Source: Laspinema palackyanum D2c (GTDB taxonomy: Bacteria; Cyanobacteriota; Cyanobacteriia; Cyanobacteriales; Laspinemataceae). Taken from it: 64,000 nucleotides of DNA. Position 1 is the stretch's first letter. Every line of letters begins with the position of its first letter. Of this stretch, positions 45,303 to 55,700 are shown piece by piece. The stretch spans positions 91,863 through 155,862 of the forward strand of contig NZ_JAMXFD010000014.1 of the NCBI RefSeq assembly GCF_025370875.1. Reading direction: 5' to 3'. Below the pieces are notes generated by a model, which worked only from the letters and a program-made list of their open reading frames with translations, was not told the origin of the DNA and did not search any database. The position numbers and the translations under genes are program-made.

Positions 45303-47045
45303 ATGACCCAATTTGACGAATTGCAGCCCCCCGAAGGCTTAACCCCACCTCCATCGCCCCCGGACAGTTCACCTCCGGCGAGACCGATTGCCCCGGTGTG
45401 GTCCTGGGTCAACCACTTGCTGGGGGCGGGTTCGGACTATGAAAGAGGGAACCGACTGTATGAACAAAAAAATTATGCCGGGGCAGTAGCCTTTTATGAC
45501 AAAGCGATTCAAAAAAAGCCCTCGATGCATCGGGCTTGGCTGAAACGCGGCACGGCCCTGATGAATTTACATCGCTATGAAGAGGCGATCGCCGGTTATG
45601 ATGGGGCGATTCAAGTTAACCCCGATGACTATTGGGGCTGGACCTTCAGAGGTCGTTGTCTCTTTCATTTAACCCGATATCAAGAAGCCTTGGCCTCCTT
45701 GGATCAAAGTATTCAAATTAATAGCAATCAATATGAAGCCTGGTATTTCCGAGGGCGATCGCTCTTAGAACTCCAACAATACAAATCCGCCATTACTGCC
45801 TTTAATAAAGTAGTCAAACTCAAACCCAAACTCTCTAGCGGATGGTATTACCGAGGTCTGACTTTCCTTGGCCTCGATCGCCCGGAGCTGGCCCTAACCT
45901 CCTTGGAACAAGCCATCACCCTGGACCCTCAAAACCCCGCCGCTTGGTTCAATCAAGGGGTCGCCCTCGATCGCCTGCAACGCTACGCCGAAGCCGTCAC
46001 CGCTTACGATCGCACCCTGCAACTGGTCCCGGAGAATGCCGCATCCTGGTTTAATCGCGGTGTCGCCTTGGACAAGTTGCAACGCTATACCGATGCTGTC
46101 GCCTCCTTTGATCGGGTGATTCAATTCGCCCCCAGCAATCCCTTAGTCTGGTTTTATAAAGGCCGCGCCCTCAAGCATCAATGGGTAGAAGCGGCGATCG
46201 GCTGTTTTGATAAAGCTATTGAATTACATCCCAACTGGCCCGAGGCTTGGATGAATCGAGGCATTGCCCTCTCCGATGCCGGTCAGTATGAAGTCGCCTT
46301 AACCTCCTTTGACCAAGCTACCAAAATTAATCCCAATTTATCCACCGCTTGGTTGGGTCGTGGCATGGCTTTGTATGGACTAGGCCGCTATCAAGATGCC
46401 ATTCAAGCTCTGAGCAATGCCATTCAAATTCAGCCCAATTTTCCCGAGGCTTGGTATCACCGAGGACTGGCTTTAGAACAACTCCAAAGATATGAAGAAG
46501 CCCTCACGGCTTATGAAAAAGTTGTCCAAGTGACCCAAGAACCAATGTTTCTTTATCGGTCCTGGGTCAAACGGTCCGAAGTGTTGGAAAAACTCGAACG
46601 CTATCCAGAAGCTCTCGATGCCTTTGCCAAAGTGCTGGAAGTTAAACCCAACGATGCTCAAGCCTGGATGAAACGAGGGGATTTACTCTCGTTAGCGCAA
46701 CGGTATATTGATGCAATTGTGGCCTATGACCAGGCGATCGCCATCTGGCCTAATCATTATGAACCCTGGATGAAACGAGGGCGAGTTTTGAGCAAAATTG
46801 GTCAATATCCCCAGGCGATCGCCGCCTATGATACGGTGATCCAAATGAAACCGACCCATTCCCCAGCTTGGTTGCGGCGCGGAGAATGCTTGGAGAAATT
46901 GCACCGCTATCCCGAAGCGGCGCGCTCCTACGGTGTGGCCCTGGAAGTTGATCCCACCTGTACCGATGCGATCGAAAAGCGCAACCGCCTCCATGAAAAA
47001 CTGGCACAATCTCCGGTTTTTCCCAATGAAACCGATTTAACTTAG
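45303..47045 (+). CDS. large TPR-repeat protein (580 aa)
   Basis: A 580-residue protein with a Pro-rich N-terminal 30 residues and about 15 consecutive tetratricopeptide repeats of 34 residues (pattern AWxxRGxxLxxLxRYxEAxxxY), ending with a short charged tail. It is a scaffold of the O-linked-GlcNAc-transferase-like TPR type without a catalytic domain. There is no signal peptide. The frame opens at TTG 45297, but the ATG at 45303 is the likely start. The pentapeptide-repeat gene follows after 43 bp. Confidence 0.9.
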   Translation: MTQFDELQPPEGLTPPPSPPDSSPPARPIAPVWSWVNHLLGAGSDYERGNRLYEQKNYAGAVAFYDKAIQKKPSMHRAWLKRGTALMNLHRYEEAIAGYDGAIQVNPDDYWGWTFRGRCLFHLTRYQEALASLDQSIQINSNQYEAWYFRGRSLLELQQYKSAITAFNKVVKLKPKLSSGWYYRGLTFLGLDRPELALTSLEQAITLDPQNPAAWFNQGVALDRLQRYAEAVTAYDRTLQLVPENAASWFNRGVALDKLQRYTDAVASFDRVIQFAPSNPLVWFYKGRALKHQWVEAAIGCFDKAIELHPNWPEAWMNRGIALSDAGQYEVALTSFDQATKINPNLSTAWLGRGMALYGLGRYQDAIQALSNAIQIQPNFPEAWYHRGLALEQLQRYEEALTAYEKVVQVTQEPMFLYRSWVKRSEVLEKLERYPEALDAFAKVLEVKPNDAQAWMKRGDLLSLAQRYIDAIVAYDQAIAIWPNHYEPWMKRGRVLSKIGQYPQAIAAYDTVIQMKPTHSPAWLRRGECLEKLHRYPEAARSYGVALEVDPTCTDAIEKRNRLHEKLAQSPVFPNETDLT

Positions 47046-47088
47046 AGGGAAAAACTCAGTTCGTTTCCCTCCTATTCAGGGTGAAGCC

Positions 47089-47523
47089 ATGTTAAAACGA
47101 ATCACAATAGCAACAGCAGTCGGATTGATTCACTTGGGGATATTTCCCACTCTAGCTGTCAGTGCTAACCCAGAGCACCTTTTGCAGCTACAAACGGGTA
47201 ATGAATGTCGCAACTGTGACCTCAGTGGGGCGGATCTCACCGGGTTAGATTTACGGGGGGCGGATTTAATGGGTGCCAATTTGCGAAAAGCTATTCTTAG
47301 CCAAGCCAATCTGATGGATGCTAATTTAACCGCTGCTGACCTTCAAAATGCCATTTTGATTGAGACGAATTTGTTTAGCAGCAACCTCAGTTATGCTAAT
47401 CTCAGCGGTACGAATCTTCAAGATGCGATTTTAGTCAGTGCGAATCTCAACGGCACCGACTTTACAGGGGCGGTTCTTCAGGGTAGCAGCGGCGTCCAAG
47501 TCCGGAATCCGGATTTAAAATAA
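47089..47523 (+). CDS. secreted pentapeptide-repeat protein
   Basis: A 144-residue protein with a signal peptide (cleavage near AVSA-N, about residue 25), a short NECRNCDLSG segment with two cysteines, then about 14 pentapeptide repeats of A(D/N)LxG/x type (SGADLTGLDLRGADLMGANL and so on) forming a right-handed beta-helix. Such lumenal or periplasmic pentapeptide proteins are abundant in cyanobacteria, mostly with unknown function. It is close downstream of the TPR gene and may be co-transcribed. Confidence 0.9.
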   Translation: MLKRITIATAVGLIHLGIFPTLAVSANPEHLLQLQTGNECRNCDLSGADLTGLDLRGADLMGANLRKAILSQANLMDANLTAADLQNAILIETNLFSSNLSYANLSGTNLQDAILVSANLNGTDFTGAVLQGSSGVQVRNPDLK

Positions 47524-47679
47524 ACTCGTCAGGGGACTAGGGCATGAGTTGATCAAGAAGCCCGGTTGTCTTGATTTTACTGTGCCGATGCTCCAATAAC
47601 CCGAATTTTTGTGGTTGGGTTTAATCCTTACCCCGATGTGATAGAGCGATTCTAAATGGATTGGAAAAAATTTAAAGGG

Positions 47680-47730
47680 AGTGGGAGCATCGGGCTCCCT
47701 TGTAGTCCGCAGGAGCAAGATGCTCCCACT
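47680..47730. repeat. 51-bp inverted repeat
   Basis: AGTGGGAGCATC (47680-47691) and GATGCTCCCACT (47719-47730) are perfect complements, with further pairing of GGGCTCC and GGAGC inside. The related GGAGGCAAGATGCTCC occurs near 17685-17700. This is a dispersed hairpin element. Confidence 0.7.
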
Positions 47731-47838
47731 TCTGAATTCTATAGTCCTAATGATTTAGACTCGTTATAACCCGCGCTAACCCGGACTAAATTACCTTGAT
47801 TTAGGTCCTAAAAATTACTCAAATCGTGCCAATTCACT

Positions 47839-48831
47839 ATGCGATTATCTTATATTCAGTCGGGTTTATGGTTGCTGATGCTGGCTGCGGTGCAGTTAGC
47901 TTTATTTCCCATTTTCGTCGAGATGATGTTTCAGGAAAAATTCATCTTCGGGACGATTGAATGGGGGGGATTGCTTCCCCAGACGCAGGGGAATTGGCAG
48001 TTGATTTTTTGGATACAGGCAGTTGCTTCCGTTGCTGGCATCCCTATCCTGGGAAAATTTTATTATCCGCAACTGGGAGAAGACCTCAAGAAGCTATTCA
48101 GGGGAGAAAATCCCAAGGTATTAAAGCTGGCCATTCTCAGTGGATTTTCCCTATTTGTGGCGTGGGAGGCGATCGCCATCGGCTGTTGGCAAATTCCCCC
48201 TGGGGTAGTGGTGGGATTTTTCCTGATCTATCCGATTTTAACAACTCTTGGGGCCTGGAAATTCTGGGGATATCGTCCCCATCAAACCCGAATTACAGCG
48301 ATGACGATTGTCACGATTGGCAGTTTATTCGCCTTAAAAGTTCCGGCTATGTTTGCCGCAACTCCAATCCAAGGGTTCTTGGGAATTTTGGCGGCAATGG
48401 TTGGGGGGATTGCTTTTGCCAGTTATTTGCTGTTGACCTATCGAGGGACCCGATCGCTTCATCCCCTCCCCTTTAGTGCGATCGCCTTGGCAACGCTGCT
48501 GGGATTCGCGTCCCTGAGTTTAATCTTCCCGTTACCCGGGACGGCGATCTCGATGCCACTGTCGGAGTTACCCCGTTTGATGGTGGGGAGTGTCATTTTA
48601 GGGATTTTAACCTTGGTGGGTTATTCGTTCACTGCTTATGGGATTTTACTCGCTGGGGTGACTCGGGGGGCGACTGCGATCGCCAGTGTCCCGGCATTGT
48701 TTGTTCTATTTGGAGCTATTCTGGTTCATGATTTCCTGGATCTCAAACAAATCTTTGCTTTAGTAATTGTCATTTTAGGCTTATTAGTATTAATTACTGA
48801 ACCGATGGTTCGGCAAGATTGGTATGATTAA
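47839..48831 (+). CDS. DMT-superfamily (EamA-like) transporter
   Basis: A 330-residue protein with ten hydrophobic helices arranged as two five-helix halves, as in EamA-type drug/metabolite transporters (GVVVGFFLIYPILTTLGAWK in the first half and TRGATAIASVPALFVLFGAI in the second). The substrate is unknown. The preceding 315-bp spacer holds the 51-bp inverted repeat and A/T-rich sequence just before the start. Confidence 0.85.
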   Translation: MRLSYIQSGLWLLMLAAVQLALFPIFVEMMFQEKFIFGTIEWGGLLPQTQGNWQLIFWIQAVASVAGIPILGKFYYPQLGEDLKKLFRGENPKVLKLAILSGFSLFVAWEAIAIGCWQIPPGVVVGFFLIYPILTTLGAWKFWGYRPHQTRITAMTIVTIGSLFALKVPAMFAATPIQGFLGILAAMVGGIAFASYLLLTYRGTRSLHPLPFSAIALATLLGFASLSLIFPLPGTAISMPLSELPRLMVGSVILGILTLVGYSFTAYGILLAGVTRGATAIASVPALFVLFGAILVHDFLDLKQIFALVIVILGLLVLITEPMVRQDWYD

Positions 48832-48844
48832 TCCTGGGATATTT

Positions 48845-48998
48845 TTGACCTCTCCCCGACCCTCTCCTAGAGAGCAGAGGGAGAATAAGGAAATTTTTTT
48901 ATTACTCAGAGGGGAGAATTTACGTCTTTCTCCCCCTTCCGTTGTAGGGAATGGGGCTGGGGGGTTAGGTCTCTTTTCAAAATCGAGATGCTCCCTAT
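48845..48998 (-). repeat. dispersed element copy 2
   Basis: Read on the minus strand it begins AGGGAGCATCTCGATTTTG, then GAGACCTAACCCCCCAGCCC, CGGAAGGGGGAGAAAGACG, TAATAAAAAAATT and ends in GGAGAGGGTCGGGGAGAGG. The order of blocks matches 23368-23570, without that copy's extra segment. It lies between the DMT and codA genes. Confidence 0.75.
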
Positions 48999-49040
48999 AA
49001 AGCATCATTAGAGAAAAATTAGCCAATCCAGGGATAAAAC

Positions 49041-50309
49041 ATGGTAGAGGGCGATCGCTTAATCTTGCGGGACTGTCGCTTATTAACTGGGGAACGGGTA
49101 GATATTCAGGTGGAACAGGGGAGGATCGCGGCGATCGCCCCCCACCTATCTGGGCAGGCCCCTCGGGAACTGAATGTTCAGGGCCACCTGGTTAGTCCTC
49201 CGTTTGTGGAATCTCACATTCATTTAGATTCCGCCTTAACTGCGGGAGAACCTCGGTTTAATCAAAGCGGGACATTATTTGAGGGGATTCAAATTTGGGG
49301 GGAACGCAAGCCCCAATTGACCCGGGAGGATGTCAAGCAACGGGCGATCGCAACCTTGAAACAATTGGCATCCCAGGGGGTGTTATTCGTTCGCACCCAT
49401 GTGGATGTGAGTACGCCAGACCTCACCGCGTTACAGGCGATGTTGGAAGTGAGAGAGGCGATTCAAGAATGGGTGACGTTGCAAGTGGTGGCATTTCCCC
49501 AAGATGGGATTTATGGAGAGGTCCAGACAGAAGAATTGCTGGAAGAAGCGTTAAAACTGGGTGCAGATGTGGTGGGGGGGATTCCCCATTATGAATTAAC
49601 CCGGGAGGATGGAGTGCGATCGGTTCATCGCATCTTTGAATTGGCCCAACAATATGACCGACTGATTGATATTCACTGCGATGAAATTGATGATGATCAG
49701 TCGCGCTTTTTGGAGGTGGTGGCCGCTTGTGCCATTCGCAGTGGTTTCGGTGAGCGAGTTACCGCTTCTCATACGACGGCTTTTGGGTCTTATAATAATG
49801 CTTATGCCAATAAATTAATGGGATTTTTGAGGCTATCGCAGATTAACTTTGTGGCGAATCCCTTAATTAATATTACCCTGCAAGGACGGACAGATACCTA
49901 TCCTAAACGACGCGGCATCACCCGAGTCAAAGAATTATGGCAAAATGGTTTAAATGTTTCTTTAGGACAGGATTGTATTCAAGACCCCTGGTACAGTTTA
50001 GGGACGGGAAATATGCTTGATGTGGCTTATATGGCGCTTCATGTTTGTCAGATGACTGGGGTTGAGGAAATCAATGCCTGTTATGATATGGTCACGACTC
50101 ATGGCGCAAAAACCCTAAAAATTGAACAGGATTATGGGTTAGAAATTGGCAAACCGGCCAATTTAATCATCTGGGAAGCAGACCGTAAATTTGAGATATT
50201 ACGCCGTCGTCCTCCGGTGCGATATGTGATGGCGCGAGGCAGATTACTCGCCCAAACCCAACCTTCCATCACCACTTGGGAACTAGAGAATTGGGGTGAG
50301 GGGGTTTAA
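49041..50309 (+). CDS. codA: cytosine deaminase
   Basis: A 422-residue amidohydrolase closely matching the E. coli CodA pattern, which deaminates cytosine to uracil in pyrimidine salvage. The metal and catalytic residues line up with CodA at a constant offset: His59 and His61 (ESHIHLD), His212 and Glu215 (IHCDEIDDDQSRF), His244 (TASHTTAF) and Asp311 (GQDCIQDPWYSLGTGNML). The ATG follows a weak ribosome binding site. No permease is adjacent, although the DMT carrier lies upstream. Confidence 0.92.
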   Translation: MVEGDRLILRDCRLLTGERVDIQVEQGRIAAIAPHLSGQAPRELNVQGHLVSPPFVESHIHLDSALTAGEPRFNQSGTLFEGIQIWGERKPQLTREDVKQRAIATLKQLASQGVLFVRTHVDVSTPDLTALQAMLEVREAIQEWVTLQVVAFPQDGIYGEVQTEELLEEALKLGADVVGGIPHYELTREDGVRSVHRIFELAQQYDRLIDIHCDEIDDDQSRFLEVVAACAIRSGFGERVTASHTTAFGSYNNAYANKLMGFLRLSQINFVANPLINITLQGRTDTYPKRRGITRVKELWQNGLNVSLGQDCIQDPWYSLGTGNMLDVAYMALHVCQMTGVEEINACYDMVTTHGAKTLKIEQDYGLEIGKPANLIIWEADRKFEILRRRPPVRYVMARGRLLAQTQPSITTWELENWGEGV

Positions 50310-50399
50310 TGTTGAGATGGGAAATGATGAATAGTAGGAGGGGATTGTGGAATAGGGGTGGGATAGAGAAAGATGAATCGGGAAACATCAGGGGGTGAA

Positions 50400-52508
50400 T
50401 TAATTGGGAGGGGGGGTTTCCTCAAGCTCGGCGATCGCCCGGAGAATATTTTGATAATCTAAATGCGCTAAATAATATTGTAACTGTTCGGCTAAGGTCC
50501 TATGGTGGGGAGGGAGTTGAACAATCAGTTGCTGAATCTCCCTGGCATCAGCCCTGTAGATAGCCTGAGTCATCTCAACAATCCATTCGCTAGAGAGGTG
50601 GGAGTCAGCAAATCGTTCAGACTTAACGGATTTTATGGCTTCCAAAATGGTATTATAATCAAAATTTTCTAAGCACTCTCGAATAATTTGCTCTAGTTCG
50701 CCGCATTCCGAAGGAATTTCTGAAACAAGCCGATTGAGTTGTTCATCATCAAGGGCTAAAGTCGCATATTCGAGATCACAAATCAGGGAAGTGGATAATT
50801 TGCTTAAATTTTTCCATTGATTTTCTCTGAAGCGCAATTTTTCGCTTAAAATAGAAGTCATTTCTTCATAAACGTAGGATACCCCCAAGTGCTTAGAAAG
50901 CATTTCAAACACTTTGGACTCTTGAATGGGTTTAATCAGAAAATCATCGTAGCCAGCGGATAAAATAGCGGCTTTATCTTCTTCAAAAACACTGGCAGTC
51001 ACTGCGATAATGGTGGGGAGTGCCCCTTGAGAAATTGTTTTAATTTTTCGGGTGGCTTCGCATCCATCGAGGATGGGCATTCGTAGATCCATCCAGATTA
51101 AATGGGGGTCAAAACTGTTATAAATTTCAACAGATTCTTGACCATTTGTGGCTTCTCTCACCTCAAATCCCACGGATGAAAGCATCGTAGTCAGCAGTTC
51201 CCGGTTAGTGGCTTGGTCATCAGCGACCAAAATCCGATAGGTGGGTTGATTGGGGGCGATCGCCACGACTCTGGGGGACCAAGTTTGCTCTCCCAAGTGG
51301 TCCGTTGATTCCACCGGCTTAACGGCAATTTGAAATTTAAAGGTTGTTCCCACATCAGGTTCAGAACTAACCGTAATCTCGCCCCCTAACAAGCGTACAT
51401 ATTTACGGCAAATCACTAACCCAAGTCCCGTCCCTTCTGCCGCTGCCATGCCCGTTTCCGTCTGGACAAAAGGCTGGAATAGCTTGCTGATTTCCTCGGA
51501 ACTAATCCCTTTGCCGGTATCGGTTATTTCAAAACTTAAAAAGGTGTTTTCCGCGTCGAGGAGGGCATTCACACGCAATTTAATTTCTCCCGAAGGAGTG
51601 AATTTAATCGCATTGCTCAAAAGGTTGATTAAAATTTGCCGGAGTTTGAGGCGATCGCTCTCGATGACGAGGGGAACCCGGCTCTCTACGATAATGTCCA
51701 AATTTAACCCTTTTTCCCGGAGTTTGAGTCGAAACATTTCTTCGAGTTCGACCAACATATCTTTTAAGATAAATTCCATCAAATTAATCGGCACATTATC
51801 GTCATAATTTTCCAGTTTAGATAAATCTAAAATTTCATTAATTAAATTAAGAAGATGTTCTCCACTACGATGAATAATGCCTAAATTATTTTTTTGTTCC
51901 AGAGTTAAGTTAGAACTATGGCTCAACAATTGAGTGAACCCGATAATTGCATTCAGAGGAGTCCGTAACTCATGGCTCATGTTGGCCAGAAAGCTGGTTT
52001 TAGCCCGATTCGCGGCATTCGCTAACTCTACCGCCTCTTGCAGAGCTTCTTCCGTCCGTCGCCGAACCCCGATTTCTATTTCAAGTTCCTGATTTTTTTC
52101 TTCTAGCTTTTGCTTAAGTTTTTGATTGGTTAACTGGGCTTCAATTCTGACTAATATTTCCTCGGAACGAAAGGGTTTGGTAATATAATCGTTAGCCCCT
52201 TTTTTGAAGGCTTGGAGTAAATTTTCGACTTCATTACTGGCAGTTAAAAATATTATAGGGATTTCGCTAAATTTAGGAGTATTTTTTAAAATTTCACAGA
52301 CTTCTAATCCGCTCATTTCTGGCATCATCAAATCCAGAAGAATCAGATCCGGATGGGCGCTTTCCACCCGCTCTAAAGCTTGTTGACCGCTTGGGGCAAA
52401 AGTAGTTTCATACCCCGCCACTTCTAATATTTCCCCAATGACCTGGAGATTTTGCCTGACATCATCTACCACTAAAATTAAACAATCTTCGGGTTGGAAT
52501 AACAACAT
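50400..52508 (-). CDS. hybrid histidine kinase, REC-HisKA-HATPase-REC
   Basis: A 702-residue cytoplasmic hybrid kinase. REC1 (about 8-125; phosphoacceptor Asp59 in LILLDLMMPEMSG), a short coiled coil, HisKA with phosphorylatable His179 (NMSHELRTPLNAIIGF), HATPase (about 270-400; NLLSNAIKFTPSG, DTGKGIS, GTGLGL) and REC2 (about 425-545; Asp474 in WMDLRMPI). The last 150 residues contain two related segments (FDYNTILEAI and LDYQNILRAI) and lack an HPt His motif. It lies 250 bp downstream of the giant PAS kinase on the same strand and may receive phosphate from it. Confidence 0.94.
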   Translation of the reverse strand: MLLFQPEDCLILVVDDVRQNLQVIGEILEVAGYETTFAPSGQQALERVESAHPDLILLDLMMPEMSGLEVCEILKNTPKFSEIPIIFLTASNEVENLLQAFKKGANDYITKPFRSEEILVRIEAQLTNQKLKQKLEEKNQELEIEIGVRRRTEEALQEAVELANAANRAKTSFLANMSHELRTPLNAIIGFTQLLSHSSNLTLEQKNNLGIIHRSGEHLLNLINEILDLSKLENYDDNVPINLMEFILKDMLVELEEMFRLKLREKGLNLDIIVESRVPLVIESDRLKLRQILINLLSNAIKFTPSGEIKLRVNALLDAENTFLSFEITDTGKGISSEEISKLFQPFVQTETGMAAAEGTGLGLVICRKYVRLLGGEITVSSEPDVGTTFKFQIAVKPVESTDHLGEQTWSPRVVAIAPNQPTYRILVADDQATNRELLTTMLSSVGFEVREATNGQESVEIYNSFDPHLIWMDLRMPILDGCEATRKIKTISQGALPTIIAVTASVFEEDKAAILSAGYDDFLIKPIQESKVFEMLSKHLGVSYVYEEMTSILSEKLRFRENQWKNLSKLSTSLICDLEYATLALDDEQLNRLVSEIPSECGELEQIIRECLENFDYNTILEAIKSVKSERFADSHLSSEWIVEMTQAIYRADAREIQQLIVQLPPHHRTLAEQLQYYLAHLDYQNILRAIAELEETPPPN

Positions 52509-52758
52509 AAAAGTTGGGGATTTTACGGTTAAGAATTAAACAAGAAAGGCACTCATCCAAGCGGTGCCATATCATCGGGGAAAGTTAGAGGGAGGTTGGG
52601 CTTTGGAGTCCCTTAAACAAGTGGAGTTTTGGTTTAGGGAAGACAACGGACTGGATGCCGTTTCGGTTTGGAGGACTCCCCTCAACAAGCCTTGGGGAAT
52701 CGATTCCCCAAGACCCGATTTTTCCACTCTTCACAATCCGCCCCTTAAGAAGATTGCC

Positions 52759-55700
52759 TCATAATAATGAGCGTCTAACCTCGGGAAATTTTTCTAGGGT
52801 TTTAGGCAGGCGTTCCCAGTCAAAGGCGGCTATCTGGGTTTGGAGAGTCGTCGCATAGTCTAAGAGTGCCTGACACTGATATTCTAACCCCCAATCGTGC
52901 AAGCGATCGCTAAAGTTTCTTAAGTCACGCCGTTTCATGGTTTGAGACAACATGGGCCAGGTTGTTTCTTCTTCCTGACGCAGTTGTTCAAGTAATACTG
53001 GCAATTCTCCTACCACTTTCCGTTCAAGGGGTTGTTGAGGTTCCAAAAGTGACCTGTTCGGGGAACAAAGCCTCAGGGCTTTCTCCCCTTCTTCCTGGGG
53101 TAAAACACTCTTTAACAAGGAAACCAGTTCCGAGCGCATCAGCGGTTTGCGTAGAAACCCCTGGCATAACGATTTGACAACGGCCTCATCACTGGCTCGC
53201 GAAGAAGCGGTGACCACCACAATCGGTATCTGCTGGGTTTCCGGGTTGTTCTTGAGAAATTGCGCCACTTCGATGCCGTTGAACTCAGGCATCCACAAAT
53301 CCAGTAAAATTAGATCAGGTTGGGAGGCGATCGCCTGTTCGATGGCTTCGCGGCCATCCCGCGCAAATAGCAGTTGATGCTTTGTTTGGCCAAAATAACC
53401 CGCAATTAACTCCAAATTCGACGGGACATCATCCACGATTAAAATCGTCCCCGGTTGGAACTGCTCTAAATTTTCATCTACAGGTGCCGACTCGAACTGG
53501 CCAATCTCGGTCTTGGCAATTTCTACCTCGGGAAAAACAAAGATAAAGGTACTGCCGCAATGGAGTTCACTCCTTAAATCAATCGTTCCTCCCAGCATTT
53601 CCGTAAGTCGTTTGGTAATGGCTAACCCCAACCCAGTGCCCCCATACTTACGAGTGGTTTTACCATCGTTTTGGATAAACGCCTCAAAAATATGCTCTTG
53701 GCGATCGGATGCTACCCCAATCCCTGTATCAGACACAGCCAACTCTAAACTCAAATGGAACGGGTCACGGGTCTTGGAAAAATCAGCATTCACATGAATC
53801 GTCACGAACCCCTGTTCCGTAAATTTCAGGGCATTCCCCACCACATTAAAGAGGATTTGCCGCAAGCGGACTTCATCAAAGATAATCCCCTCCGGAACCG
53901 ATTCACTAATTTCAATAAATATCCCCAGACCCTTGGCTTCTGCCTTCTGGGAAAAAATCTGTTGAATATCCCTCACTAACGCTCGAATTAAGACGGGTTC
54001 ATAGTTTAATTCCAGCTTCCCTGACTCAATTTTAGACAGATCCAGGATATCGTTAATGAGGGCCAGTAAGGTTTGGCCACTTGTAGCAATAGTCTGAAGA
54101 TACGACTGCTGTTGTGGCTCGTTCATCATCCCCTTAAGTAATTCACAAAATCCTAAGATGGCATTCATCGGCGTCCGAATTTCGTGGCTCATGTTGGCCA
54201 AAAACTCGCTTTTTGCTTGGTTGGCCGATTCCGCTTTTTCTTTGGCCTGTTGCAGTTCATCTTCGATCTGTTTGAGATCCGTGATATCCATTTCAATGCC
54301 ATCCCAAATGGTGCGTCCATCCTCCATCTGACGCGGCACTGACCGCAGTTGTGACCACTGAATTTTTCCCTCATGGTTGTACTTTCTCATCTGTATTTGG
54401 AAGGGAGACAAATTTTGAAAAGATTCTTCCGTAAGCTGGGCGTTTAACGGTTGATCTTCGGGAAAAATTCGGCTGTGCAATAAGGCGGGGTCCGCTATAA
54501 TTGCCTCCGGTTCCAGTCCAACTAACCGTTTAATTCCGGCACTGATATAAGTAAAATGATAGCGTCCATCGAGTTCTCGGACCAACTGATAAATCAGCCC
54601 TTTATCAAGATTGTCCCCGAGGGTTCGCAGAATCCTTTCTCGTTCTTGGAGGGCGAACTCAGCTTGTTTGCGATCGGTGATATCCTCGACAATATAGGAA
54701 AATCTCGGGTGAGCGCTCGTGATTCCGAAAATGGGACAAACGCTGGCAGATAGCCATTTTTCACCCCCGGGAGTGAGATGCTTGTACTCAAATTTAACGG
54801 GCATTCCTGTGTCTTGCGCGGCGCGGTAGTGACTCAACCACATCTCCAGAGACGCTTCGGGAACACCCATCTCCCTGGCGAAGCGATTTTTCATCGCTTC
54901 GGTGGTTGTGCCAAAAAATTGGGCGCTGGTTAGATTGTCGGTCAAATGCCGAATATCATTGGGATAGAGTTCGACAATTCCCATCAGCATCGAAGCACTG
55001 TTAAAGAAGCTCCGCAGGGTAGATTCGCTCCACTGTATCGCTTCCTCTGCCTGTTTGCGATCGGTGATATCTTCGGCAATTCCGACAAAGCGGTAGGATT
55101 CCCCAGAGGGATTGAGTATGGGAAAGGACCGCGATCGAATCCAGCGGATTTCTCCGTGGGGTTGGACGATGCGGTAGGTTTCATCGAAATCGGTTCCTTC
55201 GCTAATTTGGCGAATTAAGCTGTCTCGCATATCCTCGCGATCCTCGGGGTGAACCGATTCTAACCAATCCTGGGGATTGTGATATAAACTCTCGCAACTC
55301 CTCCCCCAAATTTCTTCATAAGCCGGACTGATATAAATCATCTCGCCGGATTGGGTCAGGATAAAGAAAACTTCTCGAATATTTTCAGCAATTTGTCGGA
55401 ATTTTTCTTCACTTTCCCTTAATTCCTGCTCTGCCAGTTTAGCATCAGTGATGTCTTGGAATGTGCCAAAAAGTTCAACTTTTTCTCCAAATTCATTGAA
55501 AACCGGCTGTCCTTTGCTGAGGATATAGCGGACCCTGCCATCGGGTAAAAGAACCCGGAATTCATGTTCGAGGGGGAACTCTTGAGCAAGGATGTCGGGA
55601 AAATTCTGGGGAAATTGGGGTAAATCCTCGGGGTGAATTCGCTGTAAGAATTCTCGATAAGTGGGGTCATTGGGTTCGGATTCAAATCCGAGAATCCGAA

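Noticed and set aside
47680..47730. Terminator for the pentapeptide-repeat gene
   Set aside because: The stem is strong but has no T run, lies 157 bp after the stop, and is related to a sequence at 17.7 kb, so it fits better as a dispersed repeat.
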